Shown here: one piece after another, positions 1 through 9,173 of the stretch
Layout: each line of letters begins with the position of its first letter
Position numbering within the stretch: the stretch's first letter is position 1
Source of the DNA: Jimgerdemannia flammicorona
Lineage: Eukaryota > Mucoromycota > Endogonomycetes > Endogonales > Endogonaceae
Assembly: GCA_003990745.1 (NCBI GenBank)
Contig: RBNI01005478.1
Location: forward strand, 1 to 12,513
Length of the DNA stretch: 12,513 nt
Direction of reading: 5' to 3'
Notes under the pieces: model-generated
Told to the model about the DNA's origin: nothing
Databases searched by the model: none
The model's input: only the letters and a program-made list of their open reading frames with translations
Made by a program: the position numbers and the translations under genes

Positions 1-104
1 CCTTATTAAGGGCTTTCAAATGACACCAAGATCATCAAATTTGGATGATTATTCATCAAGTTATTGATGTAAACATTTAATTGTCTAATTTGGAAATCAA
101 AACA
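1..104. other. unassigned flank
   Basis: This is AT-rich sequence with no reading frame, RNA motif or repeat that I can recognise. It has no CpG itself, but it runs straight into the CpG-containing repeat at 105-212, so it probably lies outside the mutated transposon block. Confidence 0.4.
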
Positions 105-212
105 ATGGTTGATTCGAATCCGATTCGAATCCATCCGGATGGGATTTGAATCCCATCCGAGTTGATCCGGATGGGATTCAATCCGAATCAATCCGAATCC
201 AATCCGGATTAA
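105..212. repeat. degenerate palindromic ATCCGGAT/GATTCGAATC repeat
   Basis: Short self-complementary words recur here: GATTCGAATC, CATCCGGATG twice in near form, GGGATTTGAATCCC, and several ATCCGAATC variants. Together they make a roughly 110-bp low-complexity block that can fold on itself. It holds about a dozen CpGs, unlike everything from 222 to 8320, so it has escaped the CpG loss seen next door. It may be a simple repeat or the edge of an unrecognised element. The T-loop-like GATTCGAATCC is not part of a tRNA, since no acceptor, D or anticodon arms are present. Confidence 0.55.
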
Positions 213-234
213 ATTGACTCGTTAGGAGCACTAT

Positions 235-1840
235 ATATTAGTATTTTTGATATACTCCTTCTTGATCTTTTCAAATAGGCTGATGACAATATTGCTGATT
301 ATAGTAAGGTCATCTTTCTAAGTACTTCAGAAAAGTATATTAGCTACTTTATTTTTGATTCTAGTAATATGCTTGATTTTAATATCAAAAGATATAATGA
401 TCTATATCTATCAGGCTTATCTTTCTATAAGAATTGACTATATCTAGATATATTAAAGAGCTTGATAATCAGTCTATAAGATAAATATTTTACTGAGAAG
501 AAAGTATCTCTATATTTATAAAGATCAGATGATAATAAAGAATTTCTTGTCTTATATAGTATATATAATTTCTTTTATATTTATTGAGTTTCTGGAATAG
601 ATATATAGATGATAGGATATTAATATTGAGTTAGGACAGCTCTAATGACAATGTTTGAAGTATTAGTAGTAATTATGAAGAGTCTTATTAGATTAGAACT
701 GATCAAGATCAGTATATCAATTAGTATTCTCTTAAGAATATTCATAGCTGTAATATATACTTCTGTCTATTTTTTTTCAATATTGGCTCTCTTCTTGGTA
801 AGACTTGTGAGTGAGGCAATAATTATAGAGAATTCTTAGATAAATCTTCTATAATATTCTACTAGTTTATTGAATCCTTATAGGGACTTGAGAGTCTTTA
901 GAATAAACTAATTGTAGATTACTTAGGTCTTTTTAAAGTTGACAACAATACTATTTTCTAAGATAATGTGTTCTAGGTATTCAATTTTCTTTTTGAAGAA
1001 GTGATATTTCTTTCTTTTTACTAAGAGCTTATATTTATAGAGTATGTTAAAAACCATTTATAGATATTATCAGTAAATAATATTACTTATATTATATATC
1101 AGAATATCATCCAGATAGATCAGAATAAACACTCTAAAGTATTTTCAAAAGATATTATTTATCAGTATTTAGAATATTGCTGGTATATTAGTAAGGCTAA
1201 ATAGTATTATATAGAATTCATAGTGTTCAAATTTTATCCAAAAGGCTATTTTGGAGATATTTTCTTCTTTGATATAAATTTGATAATATCTGAATACAAT
1301 ATTGATAAGTGAGAAGGTCTTGGCCTTATACACTTGGTCAAGTATTTCATTAATTCTTAGAAGTATATATATATTAATTCTTGATTGAGATCTTGTTAAG
1401 TACTCAGTAATTGATATATATATAGAGACTTCCATCCTTCTTATAGATAAAATAGATTGGTACACTATATGGTGATTTCAATAGATATATAGATGAGACC
1501 TTTGCTTATTAATTCTATTAGTTATTTCTTAAGAATCTCTAGCTTAGATTGAACTAATTAATAGATTCTGTAGTAGAGAGAGTCTGAAGAACCAGAGATG
1601 GTCTCAATGCTATATTCTACTACTCAGACTGGTAACAGTTCTTAGAGTTCTTAGAAAATGTTTTTATATTTATTGAGTAGTTCTTGGAGGTTGTCTTCTT
1701 TATTATCTTCATCCTTAAGAAGTTTAGAGAATTCTTCATTATCTTTTAAGATCTTCTTAACTATATATATATAGATATATTGGTCTGGTTTTTGAATCAG
1801 CTTCTTTATCTGAATATCAGAGTTTTGAAAGAACTGACCC
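235..1840 (-). mobile_element. Ty3/gypsy LTR-retrotransposon pol relic, copy A
   Basis: Read on the minus strand, this is an internal fragment of a Ty3/gypsy polyprotein. A pre-RT spacer (about 1842-1651, ending KYKNIF) leads into an RT start resembling the family's leader (ELISKGLI, then KKDGSL). The palm follows, with INEILDQVYKAKTFSLI, YYQIYIKEENISKIAF and HYEFYIILFSLTNIPAIF (1465-1169). The catalytic YLDDILIY lies at about 1117-1094, then a thumb (KYHFFKKKIEYLEHII, GFNKLVEYYRRFI) and RNase H (TNTSNIVIRAVLTQ; SRYSQFL-KDKPDRYRSL) to about 300. Stops and frameshifts are frequent: the frame changes near 1455 and 1370 and again within RNase H. No gag, protease, integrase or LTR is visible, so both ends are truncated. 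The sequence is very AT-rich and free of CpG. Substitutions such as Q to stop and D to N fit C:G-to-T:A mutation. It is non-functional. The junction with the LINE is placed to within about 20 bp. Confidence 0.88.
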
Positions 1841-4168
1841 ATATACTGAAAGATAGATGCCCAAGTATCTCACTATCTCTCCAGTAGGGACAATTGTTCC
1901 AATGACATCCCCCCCCACCAGGCCATTACCCAGCACCATTTTTTCATACTTATACTAATTAAGTTTAGCCCCAGAGTATGCCTCATACTACTCTATAGTC
2001 TCCTTTAGCTTCTCAACATCAGTAATTGAGCCCAGGCTGACTACTATATTATCTACAAAGGTGCTAACTTTCTACTCAATGCCAAATACTAAAAGCCCTC
2101 CTATCTTCCACCAAATCCTATCCATTAAGAGCTCCAAGGAGAGTGCATACAAAATGGATAATAGTGGGTCCCCCTGGGGAACACTCCTACCCAGAGGAAA
2201 AGCCACCTCTCAATACCCATTATATATGAGTGCAGTCCTGCTCTCTTCTAGTAAGCTGACCATTATTGCTTGAAACTATTAAGAGATACCAACTCTATCT
2301 AGTACCTTTGTCAACCAGACTCTCCAAACATAGTCATATGTCTTCTTCTGATCTAAGAAGACTAGACACCCATCTAGTCCACAGGCTCATACTCCTTCAA
2401 TAACTCTGTATATTCAAGCTGTGTTATTCCAAATGAGCCAGCCCCTGCCAAATCCCTACTGCTCTATCTCTAAGACCTGTTGGGCCATCTTCTGCAGCCT
2501 CACTACCACCACTTTAGTAATCAACATCTTGTCCATGTTCAGTAGTATGATTAGCCTCCAGTTCTTCCAGTTCTCCCTCCTACTCTTGTTCTTATACAGC
2601 AATACCACCAGCCCTAGATCCTGCTCACCTACCCATCTCCCAGACTACAGTATTAAGTCATACAGTGCTCTTAGCTCTCCCAGTACACTGGGGATATCTA
2701 CCATCTTCTTTCAGAAATCCCAGGGCAGGACATCCTCCCCTGGTACTGTACTCAGTATAGTTATAGTAAGAACCTGGCAAATCTTCTCCTCCTATACTGG
2801 TAACACCAGGCTGCCCAGCTCTTTCATCTATGGTGAGTGCCAATTCTCTAAAGCAAGATCAATGGTGGCAACCTCAGCCCCCTCCTTCTTCTCACTCCAC
2901 AAGCCACTCTACTTCTCCTTCAACAATCTGAGAATATCTTATATATTATATACCAATAGTCCCTCAGAATCAAGAACTCTCTTCTATCTCTACTGAACTC
3001 TCCTTATCTGAAGAGCCCTTGTGAGAAACTTAGAGAACCTCTCTCCTTCCTCCAGCCCCTACCAACATAGACATGCTATCATACTCTACACTTGTGCCTC
3101 CTCCTCCTCTCATAATATCTGTTATAACTCCACAACCTCCTTTTTCATCTGTAACAATCTCCAATCCTCCACCCTCTCCAGGGCCAACAGACCTGTCCAA
3201 TCTTCCAATAGCCTCATCAATCTAGCAGAGGCCTACAACCTCTTCTTCCTTCTCTATCTACCAGCCACCTCATCTGCCTCTCTCCAATAGACCCTAGTAG
3301 CCTCTTTTAGCCTCATCTATCTAGCTCTAACTGAGGCACCTTTCTATATCCACCCCTCTACCCTCTGCTGAATGTCCTCAGCTCACTTGTCCTATAGTAC
3401 CTTATTGTTTAATAGAGAGGAGTTGAGGTGCCAATATCCCAGCCCATCTCCACTCTCTCCAAAATGACTCTGTCCTAGTAATCTCCAATGATCAGACCAC
3501 AGATACCATTCAGCCTCCAGTGACCTCCAAATATCCAGGCCCCAGAATTTCACTGTCAAAATCCAGTCAATCCTTGTCCCCAGGCCATGCACCCAATGTG
3601 TATATATCCTTCTATTACTCTAAAACCCCCTGTCAGTATCCATCAAAGCACTCAGCCTCTCTACTTTCTCCCATACCTCCAAACCTCTACTCCTATCCTC
3701 TGCCCCCCACCCTTTATCAGTTCTATCCAGTAGTACATCTCTGATCATATTAAAGTCCCTGCCAAGCATGTTTACTCCAGCCTCTACCAGAGTCTCTCTC
3801 TTCTGGAGACTCTTCACTTACTCTACATGCTCACCTCATATCATAGAGCAGTAGCAGGATCCCACTATAACTGATTCCTGATCAGTACAAATCCACTCAC
3901 CCCAAACCAGCCTGTCTCCTTAGTTCTATATATCTCATATCTCTCCTCTGCCCTTCCTGATCAGAATCCCAACCTTGCTCTTCCAAACTGCCTCCCCTCT
4001 CCATTCTTTTATCTATTCCAGTTTATTTAAGTCATCCTCATATCTGATATCTTGTAAAAGAAAGAGATTGGCCTCTAATCCCTTTAGCCAAGCAAAAATA
4101 TTCTGTTGATAAAACAAACCCCATAACTTATTCACATTCAAAGAAAAAATATTGGTTGTACTATTCAT
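1841..4168 (-). pseudogene. LINE copy 1 ORF2 (endonuclease-reverse transcriptase) pseudogene
   Basis: The ATG at 4168-4166 opens a frame that I can follow without a frameshift to about 1841, roughly 776 codons, with many stops. The endonuclease part begins with IFSLNVNKLWG and WLKGLEANLFLLQDIR, where the usual catalytic Glu after LQ is Asp. It continues with an RDFNMIRD segment (GDFN equivalent, near 3740), THWVHGLGTRIDWI and WSDHWRL (SDH motif, near 3490). The RT part has NWRLIILLNMDKMLITKV (about 2555), LVFLDQKKTYDYVW (about 2350), RSVPQGDPLLSILYALSLE (about 2185) and STFVDNIVVSLGS (about 2060, FADD equivalent with the second Asp changed to Asn). YEAYSGAKLN and VRYLGIYLS follow. The function would have been target-primed reverse transcription, but the copy is dead. 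The stop of ORF1 and the start of ORF2 are about 30 bp apart. The C-terminal domain is missing at the gypsy junction. Confidence 0.87.
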
Positions 4169-4199
4169 AAGGAATAATATATAATAGTAAGTATATTCT

Positions 4200-6203
4200 C
4201 TACTGCTCTATATTCATCTCCTCCTGAGTCAAGTCCAGATTGTGATCTGCAGCTTCCTTCTCCTCTTCAGTCCTCTTAGCCTCTAGTCCAACCAGAAGTT
4301 CTGTGAGCTCTCCATCCTTCTTCTTCTTGAATTCCTCATAATATTCCAGGCAGGTCTTCTGCCAGAGCTGCAACCCATGCTACTCTGCTTAACAATAAAC
4401 AGTCCTCTCACTAGCAGCAACCACCAGCCCAGTCTCTCTCTCCTTATCAATCTCATATCCTTCCTTCTTCAGGAAAACTGTAAGAATCTCTGCCTTCAGT
4501 ACCTCCATCACTCTCTTGCCATGCAGAATATATGTCCAATGCTTGTTACTCATTACTTGCAAGTCCACCTCCCCCAACTTCTCTGCTGCAAAGTTATTTA
4601 TCATCTTGTATATTTATAGCAAATTTCCCACCTCCTTCTCTCCAGGAGTCACTGGCCACCCTCTATCTAGTATTGAGATATCAGCCCCTATACTTGCAGC
4701 CTCATCCCACTCCTCCTCTTGAACATCCATTAGTTCATCCTCACTCACTGCCACCACCTACCTCCTCTTTGCTATCAGAGACTCTAAAGTATACTTGCTA
4801 GGCTCCCCACATAGGCATATCCTCTGCCACCCTACTCCTTGAAGCTGGACCTTATCTAATAAGAGGTATAGAGGTTAGAGAAGGCTCCCAGACCTCAAAG
4901 GTACTATCTACATAAGAGTCATATCTCTTTACCTCCTCTCCTACTTCTCTATATTCTTTCTATCATCACTGGCCCAGACACTCTCCTTGGCTCCCCCCAT
5001 GATTTCAATACTATCAGTATCCTTCTTCACTCTACTCTCTAGGTTCACCAACAGCTCTCTCTATCTCTTATATCCTTGGGACCTTTCCCATAGCCCCTTA
5101 TCTACCCAAATCCTCTTTCCATCCACTACTTCCAAATATATCAACTCAATATATACCTTCTAAGCCTTTGTCCTCTGCTTCATAGCACTGCTCAGCTCCT
5201 CTAATATCTCTAACAAATCCTCTTCCTCCTTCTTACTCCTCTTCACCCTTGTTACCTTGCACAAGAAAGTCCCCCAGACTATTACTAAAGACCAGTCTCT
5301 TATCTTTCCAGTAGCTTTCTTTTCTGCCAATCAAATCCTAATATCAATATTTCCAGTTCAGAATGAGGTCCCCTCCCAGACCCTGAACCTAACATCAACC
5401 ACCTCTCTATACTTAGCTATAACTTTCTCAACTCTCCTCCTTGTCTCCTCAGCAGTCATAATAGGCACTCTTTTCACTAGCAATTATACCACCCTGGGGT
5501 CCTACCTTAAGCAGCACACCATCAGGACACACACCTCTCCAACCATCAGCCTAGTCTTCAGCACTTCCTCCAATGGCCCAGCCTCCTCAAAGCCAACCTC
5601 CACTCCTTTCAGTCTCTTCAGAAATTTCATAGATACAGCTCTAGCTATCTGCTTAACAATTAGCCCCAGAACCATTTTCACTATCACTGCTAAGCCCCTG
5701 AAGCACAAAGTAACTATGAATTTCAAAATTGACTTCTTGAGTAATGGGGCCACTGCCAGATCCATTATACCATCTGTTAGATCTCCTATCCATCTAAGCC
5801 CCACCCTCTCAGCCCTATCATCAGTAGTTATATCTGGATTTTTTTCCAGATTGGCAGTCCTGCTACTATCAGCTGTCACACTTACCCTAGCCACTATATC
5901 TTCAGCTCCACTGCCCCTACCACCAAGGGCTGCACCCTCATGCCTGATCATCTATACTATCTTCTTACCCTTCCTCAGCTAGCCCTCCAGCCCAGACACT
6001 GGCTGCCCTCCTTTCACTATATCTGCAAAACTTGCCCTCTCTATCTCCTGCCCTCTAGCTCTGCTCTCTCTCTATCTATAACCTCCTGCTAGCAGACCCC
6101 TCATGCTCTCCTCCAAGCCAGGGCCTCTCTCTACATACTGCCAGTCAAATGTGCTAGGGCCACCCTGCTCAGTACACACTATAGAACATATGTTAGTTGT
6201 CAT
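4200..6203 (-). pseudogene. LINE copy 1 ORF1 (gag-like) pseudogene
   Basis: Starting at the ATG at 6203-6201, one minus-strand frame of about 667 codons runs to a TAG at 4202-4200, interrupted by roughly 18 internal stop codons. The longest clean stretch is 149 codons (5951-5502). ORF1 in such LINEs is usually a nucleic-acid-binding, RNP-forming protein. Here an early SFADIVKGGQPVSG-like segment is visible, followed by basic mid-regions (KEEEDLLEILEELSSAMKQR). The C-terminal part is acidic to coiled-coil-like (about 4740-4200, rich in E and K). I could not find a CCHC zinc knuckle. Around 4930-4760 a neighbouring frame reads better (DSYVDSTFEVWEP, then SRVAEDMPMWG), suggesting a compensating pair of frameshifts. 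The assignment comes mainly from its position 5' of the endonuclease/RT ORF. Confidence 0.7.
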
Positions 6204-6357
6204 ATTGCTAAACTCTTCTCTCCAAAAACTATATTGTAAGTATTGCCAAAAGGTTGTATAACCTGAATATTACCAGAGAAAAAAAGAACTCTAACTAATC
6301 TAAATATTGATTAATATAAAAATGAAGTTACTTTATTATATATAAAATAGAGCCAAT

Positions 6358-7485
6358 ATTATTATTATTATTATTATTTTATATAGTTACTTAGACTTCC
6401 ACTTTATTATTATCTAGTTTATATTATATTAATACAAAGATATAAATATACCCTTCATCCAATTCCACAAGGAACCTCTTCCCCCCCCCCCCTCCCCACC
6501 TCTCTGAAGAGTTACTAATCCCCCAGCAACCCCAACCCTCTCCCTACTCTTTCTATAAATATATTCTACAAGTCTTCTACAGATTCTCTCTCTCAGTCTC
6601 TACTCTCATTATCAACTATTCTGAATGTTCAGCAACAACCACTTTTATTTCATATCTTACACTCCAAATACTAAATGCTGATCATTCTCAAATATATAAA
6701 GCTAATATCTGGCAAGCCTAACCCAAATAGCCAGAGCCTACTCAAAAGTCAACCACTTATTCCCAACTCCTCTCACTAGCCTCTGCCAGAGATTACCCCA
6801 CCTCTTACCCTCCATCCTACCAAAAGGTTGTAACTTCAGCTGATCCTTGATTGCCCTCCAAAAGTCTCCCAAAATATTACACTCCCTCAGTCAATGCTTA
6901 AGGGTCTGTACTATTCTATCCTCTTGCTCAATATTATGTAAAATACTTCTCATACTTCAAGATATCCCCTTCTATTAAATATTCTAATTGGTAATTCAGT
7001 ATCACATTATATATACTATAAGAGTCTCCACTATACTATTCAGAACTTAGAGGAAAGCCACCTTATCACCTACTTGCTCTAAGACCAAATGCTATTCCAG
7101 TCTCACTTCTTGCTAATTTCTATCCTCTGCTAGATCTTAGATCACAAATCTCTCCCATACTTCTGCAGACATTCTATGCTATCCTCCAAATAAAATTCAT
7201 CCACTGGTGTACTTTCTAATAGCAGACAATTCCACCTCTATATCTGGGGTCTCCATTTCTCCTCTCTCTCATCACTCTGCTATCTGAGTCTAATTTGATG
7301 AGCACTATTAACCACTCTCCACCAGAATTCCCTATAGTACATCTTCTTACTCTACTCCAATACTACCAGAGAAAGCAGGTTGCCAGTTATGCCCTGAGGA
7401 GAGAAATGAATCTCCCACACCCTCTGCATAAGAGATACCTACTCTTGATCTCTCAATTTACTTACTTGCTTCAGTCACTATGCTC
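6358..7485 (-). mobile_element. LINE 3' fragment, copy 2, with (AAT)n tail
   Basis: On the minus strand this carries the post-RT C-terminal region of a related LINE and its 3' end. Recognisable blocks are a segment near 7370 (GNLLSLVVLE, then YYREFWWRVVNSAH) and a terminal region near 6900-6670 (LKH-LRECNILGDFWRAI, then NLWQRLVRGVGNKWL and ALAIWVRLARY). The latter is clearly homologous to LINE copy 3 (GVGKEWLI, ALAIWVRLASHW). An AATAAA lies at 6408-6403, and the element ends in seven AAT units (6378-6358 on this strand). About 10 in-frame stops are present and no CpG. A run of 12 G (minus strand) sits at 6492-6481. At about 7485 it changes abruptly to gypsy copy B. It does not overlap LINE copy 1 in content, so the two could be parts of one ancestral arrangement. 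Confidence 0.8.
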
Positions 7486-8010
7486 TCAAGTAGTATCTAA
7501 AAGATTACTAGTTTATATATTAGTAAGACTAAAGAATATTGCATAGAACTTATAATATTCAAATCTTTTTTAGAAGACTGTTTTTGAAATATCTATAAAT
7601 TTGACAGTAACTATATATATATAAGATTAATAAGTAAAAAGATCTTCATATTATATATTTAGTTAAGTAGTTTATTAATATATATATAAGAGTATATTAG
7701 TTCTTAATAGAGATCTTATTGAGTATTCAGTAGTTAACATATATAGAGACTTCTATTCTTCTTATAGATAAAGTAAATTGATATACTATATAGTAACTTT
7801 AAAAAATATATGAGATCTTTATTCAATAGATCTGTTAGTTATTTCTTAAAAGTTTTAAGCTTAAACTAAGTTAGATAATAGATTTTATAGTAAGAAAAAT
7901 CTATATTAGAAATTATCTTGATATTATATATAAGATATATAACTATCAAGTTAAAAAATTCTGTTAAAACTTTCAGTAGTTTATTACTATATAATAAACT
8001 ATTATTATTA
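7486..8010 (-). mobile_element. Ty3/gypsy RT relic, copy B
   Basis: This is a second, more degraded copy of the same gypsy RT segment as copy A. Plus-strand blocks align plainly: TATATTAGTAAGACTAAA here (7516 on) matches TATATTAGTAAGGCTAAA in A (1182 on). GAGACTTCTATTCTTCTTAT (7748 on) matches GAGACTTCCATCCTTCTTAT in A (1425 on). TCTGTTAGTTATTTCTTAA occurs in both in near-identical form. The copy covers the pre-RT leader and palm only and stops just beyond the NIPAIF point of copy A. It is more AT-rich than A, and most differences from A are G-to-A or C-to-T towards B. Similarity fades beyond about 8010; the stretch to 8160 could be its upstream spacer. Confidence 0.8.
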
Positions 8011-8235
8011 TAAAACTTTAAAAACTATATATCATTATAATAATTTTTTTAAAAACTATAGAAAGTATTAAATAGTTTATTGATATTTTATATATCTAAT
8101 ATATCTTGAAGATATTTTATATATTTAGTAGTAGTTTATATATTATTATTAGAGAAATAGAGAAAGAGAAGTAATATTTTTTAGATTTTTTTTTTTTTAT
8201 CAAAAAATTATTGATTTATTCTAATTAATTAAAGT
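8011..8235. other. extremely AT-rich spacer
   Basis: More than 85 percent A+T by eye, with TTA/TAT runs and a 13-base T run at 8186-8198. No coding frame or RNA is recognised. It may be the fully decayed upstream end of gypsy copy B. Confidence 0.4.
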
Positions 8236-8510
8236 AATTTAATTTATTTTTATCAGAAAACTCTCTGTTTTAAGTATTTACTTTTAATTTAAATTTAATT
8301 TAAATTTATTATATAAAAAATTTGAATTCGTTTAAATTTATTTTATAATAAACTCAAACTAGTTAAAATTCATTTTGTAACAAATTCAAATCAGTTTAAA
8401 CTTCTCATATAAAAAATTCAGATTGCTTTGAATTCTCTATAAGATAATTTAAGTTAATTTAAATTAATTATATAATAATAAATTTAAATTTCTTTAACTT
8501 ATTCAGAATA

Positions 8511-8516
<6 letters not shown>
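8236..8516. repeat. 32-bp tandem repeat (minisatellite)
   Basis: Units of 31-33 bp follow one another: 8267-8297, 8298-8329, 8330-8361, 8362-8393, 8394-8425, 8426-8457, 8458-8489 and a partial unit 8490-8516, plus a weaker one at 8236-8266. A typical unit is GTTTAAATT, an AT-rich middle containing TATAA, then AAATTCAAAT. Four central units have exactly the same length, 32 bp, although identity is only moderate. The array is cut by LINE copy 3 in its last unit. One CpG survives, at 8329-8330. The period is not a multiple of three, so a coding repeat is unlikely. Confidence 0.7.
8502..8516. repeat. target-site duplication of LINE copy 3, left
   Basis: TTCAGAATATTACTT directly precedes and merges with the T run of the LINE tail. 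The identical 15 bases recur at 8894-8908 after the element. The last two T overlap the tail. Confidence 0.9.
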
Positions 8517-8545
<29 letters not shown>

Positions 8546-8893
8546 GTCACTTGGACTCTGCCATTTATTATCCATCTATTAATAAGTTTACAGTATACCC
8601 TCCCACTATCTGATCTCCATAGGGGTGCTACTCCTCTCACCTACATGAACAAAGACCACTTTCTCACCCACAACTCTAACTTTCTCCACCAAACGATACC
8701 TTTGACCCCCCTGCAAACCCCAACCATGCCACCAGCCCATCAAGGTGTCTTCCATAAGGCTACACCATCTCAGCAGCCTAACCTCGGAGCCAAGTCTCCT
8801 CCTATCCTCAAAAACAAATAACCAGTGACTGGCCAGCCTCACCCAAATGGCCAAAGCCCAGCCTAATATAAGCCATTCCTTCCCCACCCCCCC
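8517..8893 (-). mobile_element. young 5'-truncated LINE insertion, copy 3
   Basis: The minus-strand sequence starts at 8893 with a G-rich stretch and encodes an unbroken 93-codon frame (8887-8606). The frame matches the C-terminus of LINE copy 2 (VGKEWLI, ALAIWVRLASHWLFVFEDRR) and ends with a TAG at 8608-8606. A short 3' UTR contains AATAAA at 8569-8564, and a tail of about 26-28 A follows (T run 8515-8542 on the plus strand). It is flanked by a perfect 15-bp direct duplication. Only about 375 bp of the element was copied, which is typical 5' truncation by target-primed reverse transcription. Two CpGs remain (CCAAACGATACC and CCTCGGAG), unlike in copies 1 and 2. It therefore looks younger and less mutated, and implies a LINE source that was active more recently. 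Confidence 0.88.
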
Positions 8894-8908
8894 TTCAGAA
8901 TATTACTT
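8894..8908. repeat. target-site duplication of LINE copy 3, right
   Basis: TTCAGAATATTACTT, identical to 8502-8516, immediately follows the G-rich 5' end of the LINE fragment. Removing one copy and the element restores continuous AT-rich sequence. Confidence 0.9.
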
Positions 8909-9027
8909 ATTAGTTTTACTAAAAGAAGAAATCAAATACTATACTATATTAGATCTTTATTTAGGATTCTACTAGATTAGTTTTTATTATTTATAAATAC
9001 TATTTAGAATATATAATACCTCAGTAA

Positions 9028-9173
9028 GTTTTAGCAAATAATATATTAATAATAATAATATCTTTAGCAAAGCTATTAAAGAGTATCTATAATATATCAG
9101 AGAAATTTTATAAAGACTATAAAAGTATCAAGTTTAAGTATAGGTTCATAGAGATTGAGAATACCTATCTTAA
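9028..9173 (+). pseudogene. unidentified reading-frame relic, left part
   Basis: A plus-strand frame is open from about 9028 (preceded by TAA) to the insertion at 9174: VLANNIL, then SLAKLLKSIYNISEKFYKDY, then KYRFIEIEN. It extends further upstream with scattered stops (DSTRLVFIIYKYYLEYIIP, from about 8965). The same frame resumes at 10359 once the intervening retro-sequence is removed. I do not recognise the family. The absence of CpG and the AT-richness suggest a repeat-derived or silenced gene. Confidence 0.5.
9161..9173. repeat. mutated target-site duplication, left
   Basis: ATACCTATCTTAA sits directly before the 17-base T run. Compared with ATGCCTATCTTGA at 10359-10371 it differs at two sites, both TG here changed to TA. 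That is the change expected from CpA-to-TpA mutation on the other strand. Confidence 0.65.

Larger units (their letters stand above)
1841..6340 (-). mobile_element. Tad1-like LINE (non-LTR retrotransposon) relic, copy 1
   Basis: This is a near full-length 5' portion of a LINE in minus orientation: a short 5' UTR (about 6340-6204), ORF1 (6203-4200), then ORF2 (4168 to about 1841) with an apurinic-type endonuclease and a reverse transcriptase. It lacks the post-RT C-terminal domain and the 3' tail. At about 1841 it runs directly into gypsy copy A. I saw no CpG in it, and arginine codons of the CGN type are gone. The two ORFs nevertheless stay in single frames over more than 4 kb, so the damage is almost purely base substitution. 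Class assignment rests on the domain order and on LINE RT motifs (VPQGDPL, ALSLELLMDRI, FVDN in place of FADD, YSGAKLN, VRYLGI). The clade name Tad1-like is an inference. The 5' boundary is uncertain by about 100 bp. Confidence 0.88.

Noticed and set aside
105..160. tRNA-like T-loop GATTCGAATCC
   Set aside because: It is repeated several times within a palindromic repeat, with no D arm, anticodon arm or acceptor stem around it.
5257..5982. 241-codon plus-strand open frame, and a 191-codon one at 2421-2996
   Set aside because: Both lie antisense to the LINE ORF1 and ORF2 frames, which carry recognisable motifs. Loss of G-ending stops in C-rich strands leaves long spurious frames.
6481..6492. 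run of 12 C as a G-quadruplex or regulatory element
   Set aside because: It is a single homopolymer inside a dead LINE copy; similar shorter runs at 1909-1916 and 8887-8893 suggest slippage in G-rich LINE sequence.
8236..8516. CRISPR-like array from the 32-bp periodicity
   Set aside because: There are no alternating conserved repeats and unique spacers; the whole unit repeats with moderate divergence, and the organism is eukaryotic.
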